Of a DNA stretch of 64,000 bases, positions 48,601 through 59,484 are shown piece after piece. Every line of letters starts with the position of its first letter. Within the stretch, counting starts at the first letter, position 1. The notes beneath the pieces are model-generated. The model was given only the letters and a program-made list of their open reading frames with translations, was not told where the DNA came from and made no database searches. The position numbers were made by a program, and so were the translations under genes. The stretch covers positions 3,038,001 to 3,102,000 of the forward strand of contig CADCSX010000023.1 in NCBI GenBank assembly GCA_902805475.1, in the 5' to 3' direction. This stretch comes from Entonaema liquescens (lineage: Eukaryota > Ascomycota > Sordariomycetes > Xylariales > Xylariaceae).

Positions 48601-49165
48601 AACCTGGACGCTCTGATTCGCAACAGAGAGGTACTTCAAGAACAGCAGGTTGTTCAAGAACGTGACACACCTGGGATCATAGATACAATCGAAGATTGTG
48701 TGTGGTATAGACTAATGGGCATAGACTAATGGGCAAAGGCAATACCCAGTCACAATACTCAGTTATTTGTTAGCATCTTCTCGTGTTGTTGGCGTTTGGA
48801 GAACCTCTAAGTCTATACAGCTCGAATCTTGAAACCCGTTATACACTTATATCTTAGTCAGGCATATGTTAAGCTCTGCTTGATAGTAGTTGTAAGAATA
48901 GTTAAACTCGGAACACTACTACTCTAGTAGTAGAAACATCTGACTAGATGCTCCTTGATAAAATCCACTCGAATCAATTCAATTGAAAGTTCTATCATTC
49001 ATTCACCTTGTGACTAAGCGAGAGATATGCGTAAAGGGGGGGTTTTTGCTATAAAGATACAAGTAGGCTTTCTCGGCGGCTATGATGTAATTAGTAACAA
49101 GACAAAGATTCCGAGTTTGCTTTTTATACAACAATTTATTACCAAGTACCTAATGATCTGGATCA
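45700..49165. other. Gene-poor region with decayed coding-like patches
   Basis: 3.5 kb with no intact gene. 45836-47100 is AT-leaning and featureless. 47107-48730 contains fragments with protein-like composition broken by stops (listed separately). Confidence 0.45.
47107..48730 (+). pseudogene. Possible decayed protein-coding sequence, unidentified
   Basis: Several plus-strand patches look coding but are separated by stops and frame changes. One is a start-like context at 47107 (MIAKPLCVTTLKNIRNV). Others are a Gly/Pro/Ser patch near 47500 (GPGWGPSSISLGGAVG), a patch near 48090 (MLELLEPIDQADDEAGY followed by AQEQAMQQNLV), and 48517-48729 (KRSGIVGVAPFYEAQAINLDA). I do not recognise a family. 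The order suggests one or two degenerated genes or transposon-borne coding relics, but chance open frames cannot be excluded. Confidence 0.25.
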
Positions 49166-49959
49166 ATGTCATTGACTTTACTCCCAACCAGTAGTGCTAC
49201 TTCCAGATCATTATATCGATATAGTAGTCAGTTAACACTGGGAGCTACAGCATCGTATCGTACCATTAACATCTCGGAGGGAAAGCGACTTAACTGGTTG
49301 CCCTCCGCCAATACGGTCACGCTACAACCCAAACACTTACCTCGATCGTCCGGTAACTTAAGAAGCTTCACTACTACCAAAGCATTAAGAATGGCGTCCG
49401 ACGAAGATTACATGAGCTTTTTAAACAAGGCGAACAAGGATCCGAGTGAAGGATACACGAGGGCACAGGGCACGAACAAGCAAGATTTTAAGGCGACAGA
49501 TGACGGGGCGCAAATCCCCGCGGTTATTCAAGAAGTAACAAAAGATAGCTTCTACGTTAGCGACGCCGACGAACCCTTCGTGCCTGTCTATCTAGCATGG
49601 GACGAGAGCGGCAAAGGTTTACCAGATGAAGGCAGGTTATGTCCGGGCATATAATGCTTTTTGCCGCCATCTCTCCGCAAAAACTGACTTTTGGCTTTAT
49701 AGAGGAATTCGCATCTTTAATACACCACCCCGACCCGTCGAATGCGCAAATCGAAATCCAAGATCCCGCGGACTGGGATGCGCAGGGACAGTACAAGTCA
49801 ATCCTAGACGCGGTGCGCAAAGCGGGGAAAGGGAACGACGTCAGAGTATACCGGGTCTCGAAGGGAGGTGTTAAGGTCGAGTACTGGGTTGTCACGACGG
49901 AGGGGAATGGGCCGAGCGCAAAGCTCGTCGGCGCTAAGGCGCTTGCGGTTGAGAGTTGA
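49166..49959 (+). CDS. NuiA-type nuclease inhibitor-like protein, possible mitochondrial presequence
   Basis: Two exons (49166-49631, 49703-49959) encode 240 aa. The core motif FYVSDADEPFVPVYLAWD and the end DVRVYRVSKGGVKVEYWVV followed by LVGAKALAVES resemble the cyanobacterial nuclease A inhibitor NuiA (SESDYPFEVF ... YRVGEIEIDVYIVGKT). NuiA blocks EndoG-family nucleases. The first 75 residues are rich in Ser, Thr, Arg and Leu and poor in acids, ending RSFTTTKALRMASDEDY, like a mitochondrial presequence. An internal ATG at 49391 would give a cytosolic form. The only frame-preserving, family-like join (LPDE|EEFASL) uses a GC-AG intron, AAG|GCAGGT to TTATAG. Using GT at 49616 would drop five residues. 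Inhibition of mitochondrial NUC1 is inferred and untested. Confidence 0.72.
49632..49702 (+). other. GC-AG intron
   Basis: A 71-nt intron begins GCAGGT after GATGAAG and ends TTTATAG. The two flanking exons are in different frames and join correctly only here or at a weaker GTTTAC donor 16 nt upstream. Confidence 0.6.
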
Positions 49960-49973
49960 GAGTTGAGAGTTGA
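49949..49973. repeat. Short TTGAGAG tandem repeat over a stop codon
   Basis: About three and a half copies of TTGAGAG begin in the last codons of the NuiA-like gene and include its TGA stop (49957-49959). Confidence 0.85.
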
Positions 49974-50458
49974 TCAATTGAATCTGGTCGCTATTGCAGA
50001 CAATAGGAAAATAGTAAAATATCAATGAGTATATTAATGAGCACGAAGGAGGATCATACCGGGGGAGGCAAATTGAAAACGACCATCTAGTTTTCCGTTA
50101 AGCTTCAATTCATGCTATATTGAATATTCCCTGCTACTTCTTCTGTTTAAGCTGTCTAACCTGTCTCACCTAGTGATAAGATATAGATAGTACTATGTGG
50201 GGTAGTCCTCACCCAAAATGCCCCCCTCCTTCCGTCAGCTCCGTCTTCGGATAAAGTGCGCAAGAGCAATCAATGTAAGGTACCGAAAATAACTAAGGTA
50301 GCTCTAGCGGGTTTAAGCATATATTTTCTATGCTGAGTCAAACTTGGTTGCTACTTTGCTACTTTGTTACTTTGTGACTTTGAATTGACTAACAAGAGCA
50401 AGGGAGGAGTGAGGGTAATATCCTCCCTCTTACTACCTCCTTCAACAATCTGCCCATC
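49960..50458. other. Intergenic, trpE promoter
   Basis: About 0.5 kb without a gene. It contains a Gcn4/CPC1-type TGAGTCA site and a run of TTGCTACTTTG-like repeats (50347-50380). Confidence 0.5.
50334..50340. promoter_or_regulatory. CPC1/Gcn4-type element TGAGTCA
   Basis: TGAGTCA (reverse TGACTCA) lies 119 bp before the trpE start codon, a classic position for cross-pathway control of amino-acid biosynthesis in filamentous fungi. Confidence 0.6.
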
Positions 50459-52146
50459 ATGGCTCAAGCGGTAAGAACTTGGTCCATTCACAAAGCATTT
50501 CACATCGAGAAATCTATAAAGTCAACTAATAAGCTACTCGTATATTATAGGATGTGATCCTGCCGTCGCTCGACACTGTTAAGGAAATATTATCGAAACC
50601 TACCACGGGACCTAAGAAGCCAAACCTAGTGCCCTTATATGGTCAAATATCTGCCGACTTAATAACGCCGTCCGCGGCTTATTTGAAAGTCTCGGAGCAT
50701 TCAAAGACAGACTTTTCCTTCCTCCTCGAAAGTGCTGCTACAGAGAAGGTTGGACGATATAGCTTCATTGGTGCGGGCCCACGCAAAGTTCTGAAGACTG
50801 GGGAGGGTCATGGAGAGTCGGTAGATCCGCTACCTGCACTGGAGAAGGAGTTGGCACAAAATGTCGTGGCCGAGATCCCGGATTTGAGACTACCACCTCT
50901 CATTGGAGGCGCCGTTGGCTACGTGGGTTATGACTGCGTCCGATACTTCGAGCCGAAGACTGCTCGACCTATGAAAGATGTCCTCCAAATACCAGAGTCC
51001 TTGTTCATGTTATTCGACACGATTGTAGCCTTCGACAGATTTTACGGCGTCATTAAAGTCATCACTTACCTTCGCATCCCTGAGAACCTAGATACCCTTG
51101 CAGACGAGTATAGCAAGGCTACAGCAACAATTTACGAGCTTATTGACGTCCTTAACTCCCCCAAGATACCCATCCCCGAACAGCAGCCCATCAAGCTCGG
51201 TCAGCAATACACGTCCAACATTGGTCAGGAAGGGTACGAAACACACGTGACCGAATTGAAGAAGCACATTGTCGTTGGCGACATCATCCAGGCCGTCCCT
51301 TCTCAGCGCTTTGCCCGTCCGACTTCGTTGCATCCGTTCAACATTTACCGCCACTTACGAACTGTCAACCCTTCACCGTACCTCTTCTATGTCAACTGCC
51401 AAGATTTCCAAATAGTTGGTGCGTCGCCAGAGCTGCTGGTGAAAGAAGAGGAAGGACGCATCATTACGCACCCCATTGCGGGCACAGTTAAGCGTGGCAA
51501 GACGCCAGAGGAGGATGAGCGACTTGCCAATGAGCTCCGAAACTCGCTAAAGGATCGCGCCGAACACGTCATGTTGGTGGATCTGGCGCGGAATGATATC
51601 AACCGGGTCTGTGATCCGCTCACAACGAGGGTCGATAGACTGATGGTAGTGGAGAAATTCAGCCACGTCCAACATCTCGTTTCACAGGTCTCGGGTGTAT
51701 TACGGCCAGACCAAACAAGATTCGACGCTTTCCGGTCGATTTTCCCTGCTGGAACCGTATCGGGTGCTCCGAAGGTCCGGGCTATGGAGCTCATTGCTGA
51801 GCTTGAGAAGGAAAAGAGAGGTGTATATGCCGGCGCTGTGGGATACTTTGGGTATGGCAGCGTGGATTCCAATGGGAAGGAGACTGAAGGCGCTATGGAC
51901 ACCTGCATCGCCCTAAGAACCATGTTGATAAAAGACGGGGTTGCGTATCTCCAAGCCGGTAAGACTCTTTCCCCCACTTGCTCTCCTTTCTGGAGGTATG
52001 ATTTACTAATAATTGCAATAGGAGGTGGAATCGTCTTCGATTCAGATCCGTACGAAGAATGGGTGGAAACAATAAACAAGCTAGGGGCTAACACGCATTG
52101 TATTACATCGGCGGAGAATCTCTACGCGAAGAGGCAACAGAAATAA
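50459..52146 (+). CDS. trpE: Anthranilate synthase component I (TrpE)
   Basis: Three exons (50459-50470, 50551-51958, 52022-52146) encode 514 aa; the first exon has only four codons (MAQA). The enzyme turns chorismate and glutamine (via the GATase subunit, elsewhere) into anthranilate in tryptophan synthesis. The feedback-regulation motif FSFLLESA is intact (residues ~56-63), and RYSFIGAGP follows. The catalytic chorismate-binding part shows QAVPSQRFARP, PIAGTVKRGKTPEEDE, HVMLVDLARNDINRV, FPAGTVSGAPKVRAME and YAGAVGYFGYG. The join LQAG|GGIVFDSDP completes the family C-terminus. The protein is cytosolic. A TGAGTCA element upstream suggests CPC1 control. Unlike plant-type fusions, no glutaminase domain is attached, as usual for ascomycetes where it resides in TrpC. 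Confidence 0.96.
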
Positions 52147-53148
52147 AACAACCCATACGCAAGGTTGGCACAATCCTACGCCTTTAAATTCTAAAGGTTA
52201 CGATTGAATGAAGTGCTGGCCTAGGTTGAGGGGTTCGTGAGTAAGCATCGTCATTCAGTCTGCGTGCTGCTCGATACTGGGACATGGGAAGGCAAGATGG
52301 TCATGAACCCAAAACCTTTGAATGAGGCGAGGTATGGATCGTATTGAAATGATGTGTAAAGAAACGCAAGGGATGATGACTGAAAAATCTTCCGCTGGAA
52401 TTAAATCGACTGGGTTTAAGGGCGTGGGAGAGTATATAAAAATAGATAGGGAATGGGCTATCGTGGTAAAAAGGACCTCTTATAAGCCAGTTATTGATTT
52501 ATCAATTCTACCTTACCGTGTTGAAACCTTAGTGATCCTCGGGATAAGTTGTAATCACTTGTCTTCACGTATAGTACCAGTACTACTGGCTAGGTATATT
52601 CTAGTATGGAATTGATTCTAGTTTACGGTCATGGAGTATATACTACGTTAGGCTACCATTGTTTTCTTGTATCAGTGCAGTTCTTAGAATCTAGGGGTAC
52701 CTCATCCTTAGACCAAGGGCATCATCTTATGGTGACCACTGGTTTGAGATGATTGGGGGTATTTGAGACAGCTTATACTCGATAGTGTGAGCGCGTTATA
52801 GCGTTGGTTAGATATCGCATTCTCGGAAAGACTCTAATAACGAGACTCACAATAACTACTATCCTAGAAGCTTGAAGATGCGCCTCACATTAAGGAGACT
52901 TGGCTTAGGAGGGTGTGATACTTTCGACTAGTTACATCATTTTTTACCCATCCCTAACGCAAAAGATAGGAAGACAACATGTTTCAAAGGGTTTCGTAGG
53001 TAAAATAATACATAACTACCTGGATAGGTCTTAAAAGACGGCCCCGGCAGTTTCTTGATTTCTTCCATATTGTCTCATTTTCGAGCACTGATGGTGCTCT
53101 CTACTAGTTCAACTTTTTTTTTTTTTTAAAAAAAAAAAAAACATTCAA
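52147..53148. other. Intergenic, convergent 3' ends of trpE and GFA genes
   Basis: 1 kb with no gene. It ends with a long T-run/A-run palindrome (53115-53141) just beyond the GFA stop codon. Confidence 0.5.
53115..53141. repeat. T-run/A-run palindrome
   Basis: About thirteen T followed directly by about fourteen A, perfectly self-complementary, 8 bp beyond the stop of the minus-strand GFA gene. Confidence 0.85.
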
Positions 53149-53400
53149 CTAACTCAGCTGCTGCTTCTCCTCATCCCAGATGTGTCCAGACAAGTCCTGG
53201 GCGGGCTGGACCTTGTTCATCCCATCGCCCTTCTTATAATTCAGGGTACTAAGGTCGATGCCGTAAAACGAGCGGGCCTAATGGTGGTTATGCGGTTAGC
53301 AAAAGGGGGTTTGAGGGGGGCGTCTGACCTCTCTCTCTCTTTCTCTCTCGTTCACTTTCGCCGTACACTATATACCACCATACACACACACACATACACA

Positions 53401-53443
<43 letters not shown>

Positions 53444-53655
53444 CGTCTGTCATGGACTTACGCTAATTCCATACACGTGCTCCTTAAACACATCCAAGAA
53501 GTCGATGCCCAGGCTCGCGCCGCACTTGGGGCAGAACATCTGGTCCTTCTGCTTGGTGTTGAAGCGGTAGCTCGCGCAGCGCTCGCGCCCGTCGTTGTGC
53601 CATTCGATATCCGAGGCTTTCGGGTCTTTTGCCGGGGATATGTTATTTCTTGGAT

Positions 53656-53693
<38 letters not shown>

Positions 53694-53900
53694 GAGTGTT
53701 CGGAGCAGTAACTTACAGACAAGCAGATACCCCAGGTGCGTGCACGCGGAGCAGTTGCACTCGAGCACCTCGTACTCGGGCAGCGGCGGGGACAGCGTCA
53801 CGGAGAACTTGATGTAGCCGCAGTGGCACCCGGCTTCGTACGTGCCCGTCTCTTTCCTGTCTTCCTTCTTCTCCTCGGCGGCTGCGGCGGCGGAGCTCAT
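53149..53900 (-). CDS. GFA/CENP-V-family zinc protein (glutathione-dependent formaldehyde-activating enzyme-like)
   Basis: Three exons are inferred (53900-53717, 53625-53462, 53277-53149), giving 158 aa. Cysteine motifs of the family are all present: GCHCG (~29-33), CNCSACT (~52-58) and MFCPKCGASLG (~99-109), which bind a structural and a catalytic zinc. The join GYLLV|YPKASDIEW restores the family core, and ISARSFYGIDL is the usual C-terminal strand. Members activate formaldehyde-glutathione adducts, but many fungal paralogues have unknown substrates. The start is the first ATG after a T-rich leader; an Ala/Glu/Lys-rich N-terminus is non-conserved. Both introns carry microsatellites, (CA)n(TA)n and (CT)n. 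Exons are GC-rich compared with neighbours. Confidence 0.88.
53404..53441. repeat. (TC)n microsatellite in intron 2 of the GFA gene
   Basis: About nineteen TC units. On the coding strand this is a purine (GA) tract. Confidence 0.9.
53655..53693. repeat. Compound (CA)n(TA)n microsatellite in intron 1 of the GFA gene
   Basis: About thirteen CA units run directly into seven TA units. Confidence 0.9.
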
Positions 53901-55114
53901 GACTCGTTTTTTTTTTTTCCCTCCCTTTGCTTCTTCTTTTCTGATGAGTGGTACGAATCCTTGTCTTTTACCCCTCACTATTCGCAATCAGGACCCTTCG
54001 GTTACGGACGTAAGATAGATGTTAGTAGTAGTGGTGGTGGTGATTGTGTACAGAAACGAAGGAGGAATGGCTATGTATGTGTTTGTTAGTAAGTCGAAGA
54101 AAAGTATTAAAATTCACGGAGCCGGGCCGAGTCGTCTAATCTTTTTATAAATCCCCTTTCCCGTATCTGTATTATTAATACCTAGACAAGTATCTAACCT
54201 GATTATCCTAGAAGCCGTGGGGTCTATTTTGTTACGGACATCCGCACGGGAAGGATCGCATAATCCTAGCCTAGATCATTTAATATAGAAGGTGCTCAGA
54301 ACTGAAGCCAGGACTTGCACATCTTATCCTCTAGCGCTGTTTACATAGATATATCTGCTATATTCTATTCAACATGTATGCGCTCCTTTTTGTCTTGTGC
54401 AGGGCGCGGGGCATTGCGGGGGAGATTTATACCTAAGTATATGGCCTCGAACGCTCTCATTGTCCAACCTACAAGGATTCAAAAAACCCTGCCCTGAATC
54501 CTACAGCACGCAGATCGGATGGCTGCTGGTTTATGTACGTAATGATGGCGTATCATACATATTTATCTTGATCGATAGGCTAGGGAACCTAGTCTTGGAT
54601 ATCCATGTAAACCGTAAGCAAACAGGACAGGGTACTTTTACCAATTAGGTGGTGTATCTCAACCTCATTGGCGGAATCTGATTGTGGCCTGAACTCTGTG
54701 TAACGACAACTTAGGTATACAGTTACTTAAGAAGTTTCTTTAAAGTTAATAGTAGCTTATACTCAAGTTCATTATAAGTCTTAAGATAAAGTCAACTCCA
54801 CAGATCACTAATAATTATCTCGAATCACAAGCAAGGGTATAAACAGGAATCATTAACAGTATTGATCGTTTATATAAAATTATTACTCTTAGTGAGCTAT
54901 AGTCGTGTAGTAGTAGCAGCCATATACTACTTGATAGTTATTTACAAGCTAATCCGTCATCTAATGGTATTGGTATAGTTCAATTGCGTCCTTCATAACG
55001 ACGCATCCCATCCGTAACATCTATAAGTCTAAACCCAGCCATGCAATACCACCCAGCATTCTTAATCCCTTTTTTAAGAATCCCAGGTTACCTTTAATTA
55101 ATAAAATAGACCGC
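53901..55114. other. Intergenic
   Basis: 1.2 kb between the GFA promoter and the 3' end of the MFS gene; AT-rich in the second half. No gene is seen. Confidence 0.5.
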
Positions 55115-57072
55115 CTAGGCCTTTTCAGTCTCGACGTTAGTCTTCGGCGCGGTGGATGCGGCAGCATGATCTGCCGCACCCTCGCCGTCAACCGCCGTGT
55201 CGTTACTAGAGTTGGAGGCAATGCCTGGGGTGTTTCCGGGAAGCGAAGGAGCGAACTTGCTCTTGGCACGGATCTTGTGACCGTAAAGGTAGAATAGCAC
55301 TGGAATAGGGACCAGTACTGCAGCTACGCAGCCTAGCAACGTAGCCGCCCATTGGATACCAAGCCCGTCGAACATGTATGTCGCGAATAGGGGGAATCCG
55401 GCACCGCAAAGAGATCGAAGGAATGTGTTGCCTGCAATAGCCGAGGCCGCGAACATAAGGTAGGCATCAACAAGATAGTTGAGAGCCTGAAGGAAGATAC
55501 CCATAAGACCAAAGCCGGTCAGAATACCTGAAGCAGCAGGAACAATCCAGTGGACATCCGCACGGTAACCCGACCATCCAAACCAGAAAATACCACCGGT
55601 GAATGATACACCACCGGCAATAACAATGGGGAGACGCCATTCGGGAATGGGGATGCCGTTATTGGCAGCCAGCTTGCGTTGGTATGAGGGCTGGTCAAGT
55701 AACACTACAGTACCAGCGAGTAGTTGACCGATAATCATACCAAAGAAGGCCAGACCAGACTGGCCCGCGTTGAAATGGTGTACTCCCGTGAAAACAAAAG
55801 GATAGGCCGTCAGGAAGAGATAGAGCAGTCCGTAAATGAAAGCCATGTAGATGGAAAGCAAAGTGACAATTGGCTCGCCGAATAGAAGTCTCATGGGACG
55901 AGTAAAGTTCTTCTGGATCAGCTCTCCAAGGTCGACTTCGATTTCTTCCTGCTTGGCATGAATACCCCAGTTCCTGGTACGACGACGTAACTCGGCGGCT
56001 TTCTCAATCAAGATCACAGGAGGGTAAGTTTCGCGTAGGAAAAGTAAGTCGAGGCCGAATGCCAACCAACCCATGATACTCGCGATGTACATGGTCCAGC
56101 GCCATCCGAGGTAAGAGGTTACGATGAAACCTCCCACAAAAGGAGCCAGTAAGGGACCAGTAAAGACAGCCATGGAGAAAAGGGTAATAGCGATACCTCG
56201 TGTAGCATTGTTAAACATGTCCGAAAAGACGGCAGCAACGACAGCCAACGGGCAAGCACCGAAGAAACCAGCAAAGAAACGGCAAATGAGTAGAGTCTGC
56301 AGATCCTTGGCCGTGGCGCAAGCAACAGAGAAAACAGAAAATCCGAACATAGCTATGACAATCGGCAATCGTCGCCCCTTTAACTCGGATAGCGGCGCCC
56401 AGAATGTCGGGCCGGTTGCAAAACCGACCACGAACAGAGAAACACCTAATATACCAACTTCGGAACTGACGCCAAATTCCTTGGCTACATATGGTGTCGC
56501 AGCTGAGAAAATACTCGAGGCAAAAGCTGAAGTCATGGTAGTGTAACCGAGCATAGCAGCTGTAAGTAACCTATAGGAGATTCGAGTTAGTTAAATTGTA
56601 TAATTATGACTTTACGATTATATGTAACTTACTTCTTCTTGAGTGACCAATTCTGAGCGTGGTAAGGATCATTAGGCCCATCAAATTCGACGACATATTC
56701 TTCTTGGTTTGGTAAAGGGGGCGGGAAGGGCTTCCCGGCCCCGAAAGCAGGTAAAGGTTTCCTAGACTCACGGCTCCTCAGGCTTCGTCCAACGGTGGCA
56801 CTGTGTTGGCTTCGGGCGGTATTAATACGGCTAAGTTCGGTAGGGTGTCGTTCGAGGTCTCGTGAAGTAGGAATGCGGCTCATACCGCCCGTATTTCTGT
56901 GTGCCACACCATCATCACTGGAAGATGTCGATACAGACGACGCCGAAACAACTCGTTCGACTTCATTGCTGGCTCGACGATAATGATGTTCGTTAGCCCT
57001 GGATGCTGAAGGTGAGACATGCCGTAAGGCATCCTCCTCAGCTCGGATGAGCTCGCGGTCGACCTCCTCCAT
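55115..57072 (-). CDS. MFS transporter, DHA1 family (polyamine/drug:H+ antiporter-like)
   Basis: Two exons (57072-56633 and 56570-55115, 62-nt intron) encode 631 aa. The first ~120 residues are a cytosolic Ser/Arg-rich tail. VEFDGPNDPYHAQNWSLKKK is the typical preface to the first helix in Tpo1/Flu1-like carriers. Twelve hydrophobic helices follow, with the motif-A loop LSELKGRRLPIVIAMFGF, the helix-4 motif CRFFAGFFGACPLAVVAAVFSD (read in two parts), and helix 5 motif C-like FTGPLLAPFVGGFI. The long central loop (residues ~320-360) carries EETYPPVILIEKAAELRRR-like sequence. Expected at the plasma or vacuolar membrane, exporting polyamines or toxic cations. The substrate cannot be assigned. 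Confidence 0.92.
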
Positions 57073-59484
57073 TATTCAAGCGATAATGGGATATCTGACA
57101 CCAATTGCTATAGATAATTGCTTGGTGATTTTTTTATAAAGCTTTGTTGTGGTGGCGGTCAGGGTGGCAAGTAGAAATTTGGTTGTGAACTATAAACAAA
57201 GGTATAGTTCGACTTATACTCGAGAACAAAGAAACGACGAGTATAGTATAGCGTAATATAGAACTGCGCGCACTTGCACCGCGGGAGAGGGGTTCAACAA
57301 GAATTGAAGATAAGAAAAAAAAAAAGTAAAAATCTTCAATTAGGTCCGGGGGTACCCTAATAATAAAGGAAACGAAAAAAATTCATCGAAACGGACACAC
57401 TTGGGTCGGGATTAGGAAAGCTCTAATATCTATTAGAGGCGATAAAGCGAAGGGGTTCGGCATTCGCTCTTTGCCGTGGTAACTCGAAAAAATGGATCTG
57501 AACAGAAAGCTTCTGGGTCTTCAATGACGAAGGATTAATCAGGGATTGGCACTAAAGATTTCCACAGGGGATTCAAACTAATAAGCAGCCTAAACTCGCC
57601 GGGGGGAGTTTTTCGTTGGGCTGCACTCTCTGTACATAGTAAAAAGGTGGTTTCTTGGCCGTACTTGCCCTTCAGGGTGCTTAAAGGGTGCCGAGAGTGG
57701 TGCATGAAACCGAACGGTACCAGCTAATGCAAAATGCATGTACTATCATAGTACAAAGCTTGACCTATTCCTCATTTCTAGAAAGTACGCGAATAGACCC
57801 AGTACTACGGCCGCATCCCATGTCCCGATCCATGCCCTCATCCCGTCGGCTTTATGACAGCATGACCATTAATAACACCTAAGACTAGTAAGGCTGACTT
57901 ATTAAGCAGCTTTTTTGAATGACTCGATCGTGCCATCGGCATTCCTATTACTTTCGGTTTCTTCTTACCTTAGGTACTAACCCGTTGAAATTCTCTAAAT
58001 AGAACCTCTTGAAGAAATTTCCATTGTTGGTTACCTCTTTAAGTATACCTCTTATGCTTAAGTCAGATCCCCTCCCCTTGGTAATTATAGAAGAACGGGT
58101 CCCTTGTAAAGCATTCTTACCTATTCTGACCTGTTAGATAGACTTTTCGAAATAACATTGAAAAATTTCAAGTAGGGGGGGGGGGGCGACTGAAAGGGTA
58201 GAATGGGCCGAGGTGCAAATTAGAGAAGGGGAAAAAGTGCTACGATGGCGGGGCCTTCGTATCTTAGATCTTTTGATTTGTACACAATCAGAAGCTCCAC
58301 CCGTACCCATTGATCCATTGACCCATTTAAAAATCTCCATTGAACGTGCGGTGTCGAAGGTGTGTCGAGACCCAAAGCTGCTCAAGAAAGAGTCGAGATT
58401 CAAGATCGGGCTTCAAAGATTGGCTTATCAGTCACAGATCCCTGTTCGGCTAGTCTACCCGGCTTCGGTTTGGAGCGCTTCACAGCGGTGAGCTAACAAT
58501 CGACAATTAAAAAAAAAAAAAAAAAAAAGACTTGGTAATCTGATCTGCCATAATCACAAAGGAAAAATAAATTTAGATAAATAAATTAAGCCTCGGCTCG
58601 CCAACACCGAGGGAAAATACTATATGTACCTAACGAAAAGCAACATAAACGCACGTAATGAATACCATGGATGATGGGAATGCGAGTAATGTGCAACCAA
58701 AACTAAGAGGCTAATAGTAAATATCAAAGCAAACATATTCGCATTGGTCACGATCTACCATAGTAGGTATGATATCCAGTCTTTGTAGATCATTTCTTAA
58801 ACAATACGTCAATGAGACGTAAAAATATGCGATAGTAATAGACATCCCCCAACACCGGGATTCCAGGTTTGTCATGGATGTACAAGTCAACGCTGCGGCT
58901 CTCTTTCCGGGTGGGTAATCCGCTAGTTAAACGTAAGTAATAGCTTCAAAACCATCACACCACCAATAACGGTTAGTATAGATTCCGAAAGTACATAATG
59001 GTCACTGCGCTTACTCGTGCATAAATCCAGTTTAATAATCAAATATATATATATATCTTGTGCGAGTTCTCGCTTGATGCCATCCCACTCACATGGAATC
59101 TGTTTTAAAAACCAGTCATGCGGTGGATCGGGTATGCTTATGAATCCGATTTTTAACTACATCCTTTCTCTCACGGCCGTGCCGACTCGGATGGTGGTTC
59201 GGAGATGGTGTTAACGGTGATAAGCCGTACGGCGTAGCTGATCTTTATATCAGGTGGAGCGTAAACTAAAAACTAATTGCGGCTGTGCATTAATAGATAG
59301 CGACATCTGCAGCATCTGCAACCTTTTAACTTTACCACGAGGACGGGAGGCACGGCATCCTAAATCTGCGCAAGGGTTTCGGTCGTTTACGCAGCCGTGT
59401 TACACCAAAGTCACTTTTTCCGAGGGAGGTGTAAGCCCTTAAAAGATTATGCGCCCTTCCGGTAGAAAAATATACAGACCGCGG
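57073..59484. other. Long intergenic region
   Basis: 2.4 kb with no recognised gene. It contains a G13 run at 58176-58188 and an A20 run at 58509-58528, between which short open frames on both strands show no family resemblance. Confidence 0.5.
58509..58528. repeat. A20 homopolymer
   Basis: Twenty consecutive A residues between MFS genes. Confidence 0.9.

Noticed and set aside
58150..58530. Possible retroposed transcript ending in an A20 run
   Set aside because: No homology to a gene in the window, no target duplication and no pol III promoter box seen.
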